The position numbers and the translations under genes were made by a program. Positions 35,078 through 46,643 of a stretch of 64,000 nt of DNA are shown here, in pieces (the first letter of the stretch is position 1; each line of letters opens with the position of its first letter). A model generated the notes under the pieces. The model was not told the DNA's origin. It saw only the letters and a list, made by a program, of their open reading frames with translations, and made no database searches. Source of the stretch: Cyathus striatus (lineage: Eukaryota > Basidiomycota > Agaricomycetes > Agaricales > Nidulariaceae); contig JAOVFP010000005.1 in the NCBI GenBank assembly GCA_025738555.1, forward strand, positions 1,612,001 to 1,676,000. Direction: 5' to 3'.

Positions 35078-37389
35078 TACAACAGACCATCATCATGTTC
35101 AAAATCTTCACTAATAATATTAAAGTTTTGGCTGTTCTGCCATTTTATTACATGTTGAGTATGATAAAAGATCATAGAATGTATGAACCAATTAAAGTTG
35201 CTTGGAGTCATATGTTTCATAATAGATTCAAACCCACCAAGCCATGAATTTAGTTGTTCACAGGCTTGTGTATTGAATGCTCATTTGTGATATCTTTCAC
35301 CATTTCTATCTTGTGCAATATAAACAAGATTTGGTGCAGAACCATCTTGTGGTGCTGGATTACACCACTTTCTACAAAGGTAATCATCTGAGCAGTGATT
35401 TGTATAGTGATAGCTATCTACTACAAAGCAGCTACTTTTAAACCAATCTACCCAACTTCCATTTGCAACTGCTGTTCAAAGAAGTTTACATGCCTTATCA
35501 ATACATATATAATCTGGTCTTAATTCTTCATTAGGAAAAACATCTTTTAAGAACTTAAGTATATTGGTTGTTGACTCAGACTTCACAAACTTTGTCCATG
35601 CAATTACAGCACCACATGGAGCACATATTGTTTCTACACAATAATAGTGAGAGGCACTAAAATAATGAGATTTCTTTGAAATATTGTTATCTGACTCATC
35701 ATGAGGCTGCTGAACACATCTTCCTCAGTTTTTATTCCAAGGTGGATTTTCAGCTGGTTTGCAAAGCATTCTTTGTGCACCATTTAAATAATCATGCTCA
35801 TTGCAAGCTTGTGTATTATTTATCTTTTCATTTGGACAGTCACAAACACAGCATCTTGCTCCAAATTCTTGGTTGTGAACATCACAAAATACACCTCCTC
35901 TATGGTTTACAAGTGTATTGGAACAATTGTCATATGCACAGTGCTTAAAATATGTATTAGTATAATATTGTTTAGTTTTAGTTGTGTATTACCTGTGGTC
36001 CCATAACAATCCCATCAATTGCTACCATTTTAACTGTTGCACTCTCATTTGGTGGTGAGTCTTGAGTTTCTCTATAAGGCTGTGTACACTCTAAGCAGCT
36101 GTGATCATGTGATGCACATATTTTTCCATTTTCACCCAACCTTGCAAATGCTTCTTCTGTTAATGCAGGAATTGAAAGTCCATCAAGACTAATAAAATTA
36201 ACACCAGATCCTGCAGAAATCATGCATATTGATTCATGTATAAAAGCCTCCCAGACTTGTCTTTGGCTTATTTCCTTTCCATTTCCAAAACTATTGTTCC
36301 AATATTCCATATATGCTGCAGCAGATGCATGAAAGCTATATATACCATTCAGAACACCTTGAGAAAATGCCCAATCTACCATAGTTTTTTTCCTACTTTC
36401 AGATATTTAGCAGAGTTTAAATGAACCATATAATATCCCTGTTTTTCATCATAGGCATGTTCATTTTCTGCAGAATATAATGTTTTACATTTTTCACAAA
36501 CACCTGATACCACATAAGTATGGAAACCCAGAGCACCATGCTCAGAAGCATCAAAATATTTTGTGCTCTGAGTGTTGGCTACTTGGCAGATCACTTAAGC
36601 CTTCACCTAGATATGTGTGCTCAGGTCATGAAATTTGGTAGCGACTTACTAATAGCTAGAGGAGTACAAATGAAGGCAAATAGGTGATTATGTAAGCATA
36701 GTCACAAGCATTGATTCCATAGTGGAAATGACACTTGTGACCTGAGAGATAGACTGTGCCCCAGCCTTCTTATAGTTATACAAACCATAGGGCTTGCTCA
36801 TGCCAGCAGAGCCCACTACCTAATAGTACCTAAGTATTCTGTAATCAGTGCTTAGTGTTTAGCACTTAAGTAGTTACAAAACATTTTTAATATTGAATAC
36901 AACTGTGTAGCTTAAAAAGATAGAATAAATAAACTACTAATTTTCATACATTTGGTGGGCATCCTGCATGGCATATACATATAATATAAATCATAGGGCC
37001 ACCTCAAGCTGGCAGAGCCCATAACCTGTGTAACATGAAATTTCAGCTGTTAAAATCTGTTTAGGAACCAATTCATTGATCTTTTCAGACTATTATGCAG
37101 TTGTCAATTGTATGTATAATACCATGTTAATTTCATGTGATAAATATAGAAGTGAAATAATTATCTTTTTTTTCATTACAAATGTATGTACAAAATATTG
37201 TAAGTGATAAATCAATCATGTATTTTGCACAGATTCAGCAAAATATTAGTCAGTATACAAGATGTTGCAATATTTATTTTTATATTGTTGGCTTTGTTAC
37301 ATATTACTACATCACAATTCATCTGGCCTTATTAAACATCTCTAGCTATATTCCTATTTATCTTGTGATGTTCCTAGCATCCTATAGGA

Positions 37390-38300
37390 CTGGTACTAAC
37401 TGACACTCTTTTGTGCTCACTAAATTATACCTAGCTTTGTTCCTGCTCTTCAGTGATCATTGAAACTTTTCTAATGCCATTCCTACTTGTCTGGTACTTG
37501 CCTGGGCTTGAGAATACATGCACAGCTTCATTCCCACTTGCCTGGAGTCTTGGGCTGGTTTAAACTTGTCTAACTTCATTCCTACTTGTCTAGTACTCTT
37601 CTGTGCTTGTTGGAATTTATCTAGTGTCATTTCTACTTGTCTTGTACTTGTCTGAGCTCAATAAACATGTATTGCTTCATTCCTACTTGTCCAGTACTCT
37701 TCTGTGCTTGCTAAATCTTATATAGCTTCATTCTTATTCATCTTGTACTTGTCTATGCTCATTAAAACAAATCTCCTTCATTCTTACATATCAGGTACTC
37801 ATCTTTTCTTTGTTCTTACTCATCTGAACTCATTGAAACTTGTCTAACTTCATTCATACTCATCCAATACTTGTTTGTACTCATTGAACATATCTACTTC
37901 ATTTCTACTCATCTAGTACTCTTCTGAGCTTGTTAACACTTGCCTACTTCATTCATATTCATCTGGAACCCTTCTGTGCTCATTAAATCAGATCTAATTC
38001 ATTCCATTTGTCTGGTACTTGTCTGCACTCATTAAATCATATCTACATTGTTCTTAATCATTTAATTGTCTTCTGTGCTTCTTAGGACAGACTTATTTCA
38101 TTCCTATTTGTCTAGAACTCATCTGGGTCTACTAAACTATGTCTACTTTATGAATATCCATCTCAAATACATCAGGTACTTGTTTAAACTTGCTAAAATG
38201 TCTAGTATCATTCCCACTCATCTTCACTTGATACAGTTGTTTGGCTTCATTGAAACCTTCATTTTTACTTACTTCAGATACACAGTTGTATATAATTTTT
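37390..38300 (+). repeat. Degenerate tandem repeat, about 57 bp period
   Basis: Recurring TTCATTCCTACTTGTCTGG-TACT-GTCTGTGCTCATTAAA-like units, about sixteen of them, all in one direction, diverged from each other by roughly a fifth. Confidence 0.75.
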
Positions 38301-38339
38301 TATAACCTACAATTATTATAACAAATTCCTAACTTTATA

Positions 38340-39460
38340 CTAATTAATCTAGCATTGTTTTAGCAATACAAGTATCATTTTAATGATACTAGAACTGATA
38401 TAAAGATGCAGGGATCGTTCTATTGATACCAGCATCGTTTAGACGAATCATACATCATTCTAAAAATACTGGCATCGTTAAAATGAATCCTGCATCATTA
38501 TAACAATGCTAGGATCATTCCGATGATGGCAGCGTTCATAAAACGAATTCTACGTTATTAAAACAGTGCTAGGATAGTTCTAATGACACCAGCATCATTA
38601 AAATGAATGCTGCATTGTCATAACAGTTTTAGGATAATTCTAACAATACTGGCGTCGTTAAAATGAATCCTGCATCATTATAACGATGCTAGGATCGCTC
38701 TAATGATGCCAGAATTGATAAAATAAATTTGGCATTATTATAATGGTGCTAGGATAGTTCTAACAATACTAGCACCATTATGACGATGTAAATGATACTG
38801 GTGTCATTAAAACGAATTATGCATCATTATAACAGTGTTAGGATAGTTCTAATGAAACTGGCATCGTTATAATGGATCCTGCATCTTTATAATGTGTTAT
38901 TACAATGTAGGATGTGTTTTAATGACACTGGTATTGTCAGAACAATACTAGCACCATTATAACGATGCAGGACTTATTTTAACAATAGGGGAAATCAAAC
39001 TTGCCCTCTTGGCAAAATGAAATGATTGGCAGTCGAAACAACACATCTTCCCACAGAAAAAAAAGAAAGGATGCGACGTCGTTTCGAGGCGATCCCATTA
39101 CGAGCATACCTAGTTGATGTGTCAGAGCTTGAAGTTCAAGTAAGCGACTGCTTGGCTCACTCAGACTTGGAGGTACATGCGTGAACTCCTTGACTCACTT
39201 GGAATCAACTTCAATCCAAGATGGAACTCTGCTGGAGCCATCAGTCATTTGTTTTGATATGATGTGGGGGTGTCAAACCTCAGTCAAAAAAAAATGAAGT
39301 TCCCATGCAACAAAAAAATGCTTGGCACAACAAAAGAGCCAAGTTTGATTTCCCTTAATGCCAGTTTCATTAATATTATAATAGCACCATTTTGATGATG
39401 CAAACAATACCTGTGCCAATAAACACATCCTACATTGTTATAATGATATGGGTGTACTGT
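38340..39460 (+). repeat. Second degenerate tandem repeat, about 60 bp period
   Basis: Units built around GCTAGGATCGTTCTAATGAT, then ACCAGCATCGTTAAAA and CGAATCCTGCATCATTATAA. The array is interrupted by the 368 bp element at 38,988-39,355 and resumes after it. Unlike the DNA around it, it keeps CG at fixed positions of the unit (ATCGTT). Confidence 0.75.
38988..39355. mobile_element. 368 bp TA-flanked MITE
   Basis: Ends are the inverted repeat RGGGAAATCAAACTTGSC, with TA on both sides (38,986-38,987 and 39,356-39,357), splitting the tandem array. TA duplication and small size fit a Tc1/mariner-type MITE. No coding capacity. The interior contains CpG while the flanks largely do not. Confidence 0.8.
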
Positions 39461-41087
39461 ATTTATTAAAGTACATGTTAGAATCTCAGAATACATAGTT
39501 TAATCAAGTCATTTACCAATTGTTTATATAATTAAATATGTAAGCAACATGTAAGTATATATAACTATGATATAGTACATTCACATTAAATTTAAATATA
39601 AGAAAACCCTCAGGTTACCTGTTACAGTTTTTCCTTATTTTCTTTTGTTTGCAATTAGTTTACTTTGACATGTTTGGCACAACCATTGATGCCAAACACC
39701 TTTACTTTTATACAGCTTTATTTATACTTTTGACTCATAATGACTACGTGTAAGTCATTACTTATTTATACTTACTTTTCTCATGGTTTTACTTCTTAAT
39801 GACTCTTATCGAGTCATTGTACTATACTTACTTTATTTTCACACTTCTTTACTGCACCTTACCAATGCGCAGCTTTTACATACTTTCTTTGACTCATAGT
39901 TTATCTATTATTAGTACGAACTTGGGCAGTAGAGCTCAAGCTTCAGCTTAAAGAAATACTACTTGATTCTTACTTGACTTCGATATTTAAGTTCTCAACT
40001 TAAATCTCTTGTCTTGTAATGAGAACTACTTCGAAACTGATTTAACTTGTTCTTCGGATCAGTTAAGTCACATGACTTTTGGACTTGTATGATTTACAAG
40101 ACTGTAAGGTGGAGACTTGTCTGAAGGTTGTACAGTTAAGTACTGAGCATGACAGTGTCCAATCTGTCACTGGTGTTCTAAACGAGTTGTCGAGTTTCTT
40201 GAGGAGTGTTGAAGTAAAATACAAGTCTTATAGAATTATTAAGACTTGTATAGGGTTTTAAGAGGAGTAGTGAAAGTGTTTATGAAGTGTTTGGGGTGGA
40301 AAATGCGAAGTTAGCTAAGGTTCTTGCCTGTGCAAGAGCTTTAACTAGTAATAAAACTGGGCAGTACTGAGTATTAAGCAGATAAAAACAGAAGTACACT
40401 AAGTCTCTACAGCTAGAAGCTTAGTGTGAATAACAGATAAATGCTGTGTGTGAATCAGACTGGAATTGACTGGGGGATGTAGCTACATGAGAGGGGCTTA
40501 TATACTTTTTAGAACTACCTAGGTAGAAGGATGTACCATGATTAATAATACACTAAATAATGGTGATTTGTAGAAAGGGAATAAAGATAAAGGTGAAGGA
40601 ATAAAGAAAAGAGGAGGGGAATATGTATAAGAGGCGTGCGGCAGCATTGGATAAAGTAATATTGATGTGAGTGCTTTGCCATGCATTTTGATTGGTCAGC
40701 ACTAAGTCATGTGCCTTTTGGTATGGTGTTTACTTTGGCACATCGGTTTTAGGATACTACTTAGCACATTAACTTTAGTGCTTGCTGAGTAATGCTTGAT
40801 CGATTAGTAATTATGTAGACTTCATCAAAATTTGTAATAATCTTTGGAATAATTGAGGTGTGGAACATTGATAGTGTTCTGAGATCAGAGTGCAGTAAGT
40901 AAGGTGTGTTTTAATTGGTTAAGGTAAGTACAGGGATTGACAGACTATGTATATTTGGTAGTTTTGTACATAGGCCAGCAGGGTTCCCTACAAGACTTCA
41001 GTCAACTAAATCGTAATATTACCCGCAACCCATAGGGTTCAGACAGGTATGGGTACCGATGCAGGTCGGACTCAAAACACCCATGGG
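39461..41087. other. AT-rich filler of the 5.1 kb element
   Basis: No gene was seen. It includes GACTCAT/AGTCATT repeats near 39,735-39,815 and a TATA-like TTATATAC near 40,500. It may hold an old LTR, but no paired ends were found. Confidence 0.4.
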
Positions 41088-41252
41088 TTACACCTCAGAC
41101 AATAGTGAATCAGATCATGGTACATATGGTACACCCTGATGTTAACACCTTCTAAAAAAGGCTATTTTCTGAATTGGGGTGAGAACTATATTCTAACTGT
41201 GTACCATATGCAATGCGATCCGATTCAGTCCTGTCTGAGGTGTTACCCATGC
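41088..41252. repeat. Imperfect hairpin, arms about 55 bp
   Basis: The left arm CATGGGTTACACCTCAGACA...GAATC..AT..TACATATGGTACA is inverted at 41,198-41,252 (TGTACCATATG...GATTCAG...TGTCTGAGGTGTTACCCATG). This is a small foldback repeat. Confidence 0.7.
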
Positions 41253-41321
41253 ACTTCCTGTTGTCATCAGGTCTGCTTTAAAATACCTATTATTATCTTG
41301 TTCTATATTTACTATGTGCAC

Positions 41322-41382
41322 TATTCAAGAGGTCCTGAGTTCAATCCTCATTGCTAACCTCACTACCACTCAGCCATAACTC
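41322..41382 (-). other. tRNA-like segment with A-box and B-box resemblance
   Basis: Minus strand: TGGCTGAGTGGTAGTGAGG resembles a pol III A-box, followed by GGATTGAACTCAGGACC resembling a T-arm. The cloverleaf is not complete, so it is not called as a tRNA gene. It may be a SINE-derived or tRNA-derived piece. Confidence 0.35.
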
Positions 41383-42330
41383 ATTGGTAATATATAGATA
41401 CCTACTTACAATATATAACTCTCTCAGGTCACAAGTATTGTTTCCACTATGGAAACGATGCTCGTGACTATGCTTACATAATCACCTATTTGCCTTCATT
41501 TGTACTCCTCTAGCTATTAGTAAGTCACTATTGAATTTCATGATCTGAGCACACATATCTAGGCAAAGGCTTAAGCAATCTGCCAAGCAGCTGACACTCA
41601 GAGCACAAAATATTTTGATGCTTCTGAGTGTGGTGCTCTGGGTTTCCATACATAAGCATGTTCAAATATTTTTGAGCCTTTAATTAATGTTGCTTTCAGT
41701 ACATCTCTAACTTTAGTATGCACATGTAGTGCCCATCCTTTACAGCTCAGTGTCTCACACTCTGCAGCTATAGAACATATTATATGAACAGGATCAATAC
41801 TAGCATGAGACACAGATTTCAGTTGACCTTCAAAAACTTTCCTCTCCTGATTGAAAGGATACAACTTCAGAAGTCTTGCCATTTCATCTAATTTAGTGCC
41901 TAACAAAATAGATCTGCCTGTTTGAGTTGTGTGTTCATCAATTTCATTATCTTCAAAGAGATCATCTGAGTCCATGCTAATTTTTTCCTGAATAGCTCTA
42001 GCAAGGTCATTACACTCCTCCATGAAATTGTGTAGACTCCATGTAGATTCCACCTGGACTCCAGGACTCTACCTGGACTCTACCCGGACTCTAGCCAGAA
42101 TCATGATCAGCCTATTTCTATGTAAAGTCCAGGTAGAGTCCAGGTAGAGTCCAAGTGCTACCTGGACTGTACTTGGAGTCTACTGGACTGAAGCACTGGA
42201 GTCCAGGTAGAGTCCAGGTTGGCTACACCTGAGATCTACACAGACTCTACCTGGATTTCACCTGAATTTTAGGTGGACTTTCCAGTAGAATCTTTGTACA
42301 TTAGATTTATTACTCTTACTTATATATAAT

Positions 42331-42405
42331 AAAAAAAGTACCCCACACTGGTTTGAACTTAAGACCTTGGGGAGTTAACTAGGCACATACTTACCACTAG
42401 GTTAT
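42331..42405 (-). other. tRNA-like module with T7 terminator-like run
   Basis: Minus strand: CCTAGTGGTAAGTATGTG (A-box-like), then AAGTTCAAACC (B-box-like), then seven T. The flanks are homologous to 46,513-46,643. Suggestive of a pol III unit or SINE head; not a canonical tRNA. Confidence 0.4.
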
Positions 42406-42739
42406 TGAATGTTATGAAGGTTTATTATGTCTATTCTACTTAGCTAGTTCTGCACTCATATCACATACTACAAAAATAACAACCCTTCAGTCAATGACAT
42501 GTTCTTCCCACCATAACATCTTCCCCATCAACACCTGTTCTGCTCTGCTCTCACCATCTGTCCCTCTCTGCTCTCAATGCCTGTCCCCCTTCTTGCTCAA
42601 CACCCATCCTTCACAGTGCCTGCCAGCATTGACATTGGATGGACAACCCATGACCTTCAAGTGTCGATGTCATTCATCATTGATGCCAACATGGCATCAC
42701 AAAGCTCTAGGAACAGGTAAGCCACAAACTGCTCTCACT

Positions 42740-43460
42740 GCATCATCCTCACTGGCTGCACCTCCCCCCCCCCCCCACCTAGGCTTCTCCACTGCACCAT
42801 GATGGTGATGGCAATGACACACCTTGTCCCCCATTGTACTGACATGTCAATGCCACATCATCAATCTTCCAGTATGATGTGGCCACTGTATTCACCCATC
42901 ATCATGGCCTCAATGTCTCACCCACCACTAGTCCACACTCTCACTTTCCCCCCCTTCCCCCCTCGTCCTCTTGCAATGGCACCAACATCACCACCTGCTT
43001 CGTCTCCACTGCCAACACCAGCTATCTTGCTCAAACAATGACCATGACAGCCAGTACTGTCTCGCCCCCACCACCACCAGCCCACTACCAGCTGTCTTGT
43101 CCCCACAATGATGACAATGACCATCACCATCCACCATCTCATCCTCATGGCAATGATGACCACCACCACCATCCACTCCCTTGTCCCCTCCACCACCAGC
43201 CCTGTTCCGCCCCCACCCCCACCACCCTCACTGCTAGCATCTCATCTGATGACAATGACAACAACCGTCCACTGCCTTGCCCCCACCACCACCACCCTCA
43301 CCACTAGCCATCTCATCCCCACAATGACAACAACTTCACCATGTCTCACCACCACCACCACCTCACTGCACATCACCACCACCACCTCTCCTTGTACTGC
43401 TACTACCACTACCACCACCACCTCTTTGCATACTGCCAGCACTACCACCTTGCCCAATAG
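42740..43460 (+). repeat. Low-complexity CCACCA/CCCC tract
   Basis: Imperfect CCACCACCA, ATGATGACAATGA and TCATC repeats with a C12-14 run near 42,764-42,778. The Pro/Thr- and Met/Thr-rich open frames here are by-products of this composition. Confidence 0.7.
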
Positions 43461-44147
43461 TGCTGTAATATTAGTAGTGTCATAATGTTAGTGTAGCTTA
43501 CTCATGTATTAGTATTATAGTAATAAATTAGATCTTGTATAATTAATAAAATATTTTTGTAACTTGGGAATTTATATATATATATGTGGTTTTTGGAGTA
43601 AAGTAAAGTAACATTCAAGTGGAGTCCAAGTGGAGTCCAGGTAGAGCCCAGGTAGAGTCCAGGTGGAGTCTACCTAGAGTCCACCTGATCTCATGGAGGA
43701 GTGAGATATACAGGCTCTAGCCAGTAATCTAATCCATGCAGTTGCATCAACATTTTTTTCTCCTTTAACTTTGCATTCTGCTGTCTTGCATGAAGACTTA
43801 ACAAATCAACATTATCAATCATAGAGAACAATATAACCAATGTGGCAGAGAGTGTGATGTTTTCACCAAAATTTGACAGAATAAATTTACTGAACACATC
43901 AAATGTGATGTTAGGAAATGATTGTTCTCCTGTTGCAAGTACTGGTTAAATAAAAATAAATGGAACTAATATTGCACTTGGGAGCCATTGAAATAGCCAA
44001 ATTATTAATAACCAGAATAAAATATGTTGAGTGATTTCTGGCATGAATATAGCCCATATACAGGTTAAGCATGACAGATATGTCTCAAAAGTTGCTATCT
44101 AACTGAAAAATCATATTGTGAACTATTACAATTCAAGTTCAATATAC

Positions 44148-46255
44148 TTACTTGTGCTTCTTTGAACTCAATTTCTCTTTATCCTCATGAGCCTTCTCAT
44201 CCTTACCTCCCTTCTCCTCCTTGCTCTTTCCCTTTCCCTATCCCTTCCTTTTCTCCTTCTTCTCCTTAAGCCATCTTTTCAAATCCAAAAATGTATAGTA
44301 ATCTCTTTCAAAGCCCCAAAGGTCTAGATCAGTAGGACTATCCTGATCTTCAGCCAACCAAGACTGCATTGCTGGAAAATCTGCAATCTTATCAAAATTT
44401 GAATAATTCTCATACCAGGCTGAAGATGAGACAAAGACTGTGACAATTTCTTTCTTTGTGGCCTTGGCAACTGGTCAAGTCCTGTTCTTGTCCATAGTGT
44501 TGTGGTCAGAAACTGCCTTTATACAAGCAAGATACCTCTGGTATGTGACTCAAAGTCCAGGTGCAGTGCTCTCAAGGAAGTCCCTAGAAATCTTTAGAAC
44601 ATTGATAAGTTCCTCAGTATGTTGCTCTGAGATTCCACCTCTTTGAACAAGAGAAGGGGTGTGAGAGCAAGAAACAGCATGAGAGCTAGCTGCAGAGCTT
44701 CCAGCTGACTTAGACTGAATGGAATACATCTCAATATCAAGGGAGAGTGGTGCATTTGGCTGAAATCCAGACTATAAAGCAACACAATATAAGTAAATGG
44801 TACAAGAATAAAAGAATAAAATATATAGCTACACTCAGAATTGGCAAAATAAATTCGCCATCTATCTTTAGCCAGTCAACTTCCTCATCATCCTTGATGG
44901 CAGATTCAAAGTTTCCAAGATTGTTCCAGGCTTTACTTTCATAAACATACAAACAGCAATCAGCAGCTAAAATGATATTAGTATATGAATAAAATATGAA
45001 AGAAAACATACCAAAGAAATGTTTGGCTCTGTCTTTGAGTTTCTTCAAGACAGACCCAATGGTTGCCATAAGATTATGCTTCAATGTAAATGAAGCAACT
45101 CCAGGTACCATAACAGTACTTGGATCTGCATTAGACATATACAGCCATACTTGCCCCTTAACTGAACCAACAGTAGTGCTTTCAGCAGCACTGTGAAAGT
45201 CAGTGGCATTTGGGTGATTCCCAAGTGCATTTCCTCTGAGAATGCCACCTACTTAGAGTTAGTACATATATATTTATACAAATTATAGGTTTACCTTCAC
45301 TCCTTGAAGAGCTTTTGGGGCTAATATTGGTAATATCCACAGTGTCTACTGTACCTGGCTTACTGGTGGTACAAGGTGGACTAACTGGTGGACTATTCAT
45401 GATAATATCTACCTCTGCAAACATTGAGTCAGTATAAATACAAATATTACTGAAAATTCATACCTTTATCTCTACTAGTCCTGTCTTATGTATGATTGCT
45501 GTTGGACTTGGAAGATATTATGCTGATATCACTCCCTTTCAAGATCTTAAATACAGTAATACAGTTATAACATTACTGAATTTTTCTTACCTTTATTCTT
45601 ACTGGTGTGATCTTCTGTATACTTTTTGTCAGACTTGAAAGATGTGATGCTAATATCACCTACCATCACTGTGTTCTGATTCATTTCCATGACCTGCATT
45701 TGATCCATCAGTTGAACCTTCAGTATTTTCTGAAATATAACTTGTGTTAGTAAATATATATGTAAGCTATCAATTCAAACCTTTATTTTTGCTTTCATTA
45801 TTGGTTTCATATCCATCTGATTTGTGTTCTTCTTCAACTGTAGAAGATATAAATATTTAGATACACATTTTATACATATAGTTGAATATTTTTTTACCTT
45901 TTTTCATATCTGAACAGTGCTTATGAGTAACAGTGAAAACTGGAGCTGCTGGTTGAGGTACATCAGAAGATGGACCCCACTTTGGAGGGGCAACAGGAAG
46001 GCTGCTTTCCTTCAGCACCCTTTCAGCACTAAGTATTATTAGTACATAAATATTGTATAAATATATGTAATACATACACAGTAAGGTCAGGTACACCTTC
46101 ATCTGCAGCAGTGTCCTCAGTACTTTTCATTTGCAAAGTTTTTCTAAAATGTATTAGCAAGGCAGTGAAATAAATTTATGTAACCATACTGAGATTTTTT
46201 GCCTTTCTTGCCTTTTACAAATTTTTTACTCTGTTTTTCCTGCACATTTTCCTGT
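44148..46255 (-). pseudogene. Gene a, copy 1: acidic/Ser-rich protein with Lys-rich tail, function unknown
   Basis: About ten short exons on the minus strand separated by 45-60 bp introns with GTAWGW...AG ends. From the start: Q-S-K-K-F-V-K-G-K-K-G-K-K, MKSTEDTAADEGVPDLT, acidic/Ser/Thr-rich exons (SDGYETNNESKN), then a more ordered part (GVASFTLKHNLMATIGSVLKKL, CCLYVYESKAWNNLG). The C-terminal part reads WYENYSNFDKIADFPAMQSW and LWGFERDYYTFLDLKRWL, followed by a Lys/Glu-rich tail ending SKKHK. The Trp-rich C-terminal block matches copy 2 (MEEWL..., ELWGLEKT...DLENWI). TAG and TGA codons interrupt exons. No known domain is recognised. Its constant position before gene b suggests a joint role in mobility. 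Confidence 0.6.
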
Positions 46256-46263
46256 ATATTTCA

Positions 46264-46357
46264 CTCCTCCATGAGATTAGGTGGACTTCAGGTAGAGTCG
46301 TGGACTCCAAGTAGACTTTACCTGGACTCTACCTGGACTCCACCTGGACTCCACCAA
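46264..46357 (+). repeat. Truncated end of a CACTCCTCCATGA-type element
   Basis: CACTCCTCCATGAGATTAGG followed by GGACTCCACC-type repeats, like the left end of the 1.7 kb element at 42,003. It stops where the poly-C end of copy 2 begins, so the rest was probably removed or displaced. Confidence 0.6.
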
Positions 46358-46381
46358 GCTCTTTGTGCTCCCCCCCCCCTT

Positions 46382-46500
46382 ACATGTGAATTGGTGAAGT
46401 TCATGTGAACTTTTTACCCACTATTTTTTCAATTTTTGGGTGAGAATGCCACAAATTAATTCATGTGAATTTCACATGAACTTCATCTATTCACATGAAG
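46382..46500 (+). repeat. Left subterminal TTCACATGAA palindrome array
   Basis: Several copies of TTCATGTGAA/TTCACATGAA spaced 15-40 bp, mirrored at the right end of the element. Likely protein-binding sites; inference. Confidence 0.6.
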
Positions 46501-46544
46501 TGCAAATGGAACATTAGTCTTACTATATATAGTATAGCATATAT

Positions 46545-46643
46545 AAAAAAGAGCATTCACACTGGTGTTCAAACACTCACCCTCGCAAAACCAGCCATGT
46601 ATTTCCCACAACCAGCACACTTAACTACTACACCATATGACCT
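46545..46643 (-). other. tRNA-like module with T6 terminator-like run
   Basis: Minus strand: TGGTGTAGTAGTTAAGTG (A-box-like), GTGTTTGAACACC (B-box-like) and six T downstream at 46,550-46,545. It sits about 200 bp inside the left end, like the module at 42,331 in the 1.7 kb element, and shares flanking CATTAG...TCTTACT sequence with it. Confidence 0.4.

Larger units (their letters stand above)
36519..41650. mobile_element. 5.1 kb TIR element inserted in gene b copy 1
   Basis: Ends are inverted repeats of about 240 bp beginning TATGGAAACCCAGAGCACCA, flanked by CATAAG at 36,513-36,518 and 41,651-41,656. Deleting the element plus one CATAAG joins F-E-H-A-Y to V-V-S-G-V-C exactly in phase, matching gene b copy 2 (NTYILTGHC). 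No transposase is readable. The interior is two tandem-repeat blocks, a nested 368 bp element and AT-rich filler. Non-autonomous; family unknown. Confidence 0.88.
42003..43713. mobile_element. 1.7 kb TIR element inserted in gene b copy 1, 8 bp target duplication
   Basis: Inverted ends contain CACTCCTCCATGA followed by GGACTCCACC-type repeats. The 8 bp GCTCTAGC lies on both sides (41,995-42,002 and 43,714-43,721). Removing the insert and one copy rejoins W-I-R-L-L-A-R-A-I-Q-E-K, matching copy 2 (W-M-N-V-L-A-I-T-V-Q), after allowing a one-base change in an upstream A-run. The terminal 10 bp outside CACTCCTCC match poorly. No gene inside. The 8 bp duplication fits hAT or Zisupton/Dileera-type elements. 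Confidence 0.82.
35078..43945 (-). pseudogene. CxC5/CxC6 cysteine-cluster protein (gene b), copy 1, split by two insertions
   Basis: Read on the minus strand: 43,945-43,714 (EQSFPNITFDVFSKF...LHARQQ), 42,002-41,651 (LARAIQEKIS...LIKGSKIFEHAY), 36,518-35,993 (VVSGVCEKCKTLYSAE, QVWEAFIHESI, MVAIDGIVMGPQ), a 49 bp intron, then 35,943-35,078. The last part encodes HCAYDNC...GVFC..H..EFGARCCV, HYYCVETICAPCGAV, DSYHYTNH, CNPAPQDGSAPNL, AFNTQACEQLNSWLGGFES and FHTQHV-like FYHTQHV. These are the diagnostic Cys/His clusters of the CxC5 and CxC6 families associated with KDZ transposases. The clusters probably bind zinc; the molecular role is unknown. Damage includes in-frame TGA codons where relatives have Arg and a frameshift near 36,382. 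The inserts are described separately. Confidence 0.85.
33989..46357. mobile_element. Two-gene CxC5/CxC6 element, copy 1, heavily nested
   Basis: The left end reads CAGTACTTTATGCTCCCCCC, matching the inverted right end of copy 2 (53,427-53,446). Inside the end lie GGACTCCACCTGG-type repeats (34,011-34,140). On the minus strand gene a (46,255-44,148) is followed by gene b (43,945-35,078), the same order as copy 2. The right end is obscured: sequence stops at a truncated piece (46,264-46,357) where copy 2 begins. The element is interrupted by insertions at 36,519-41,650 and 42,003-43,713. Confidence 0.6.

Noticed and set aside
42494..43485. Pro-, Thr- and Met-rich open frames
   Set aside because: By-products of CCACCA/ATGATG low-complexity DNA inside the 1.7 kb element.
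41322..46643. Calling the pol III-like modules as tRNA genes
   Set aside because: No complete cloverleaf or acceptor stem could be folded by eye.
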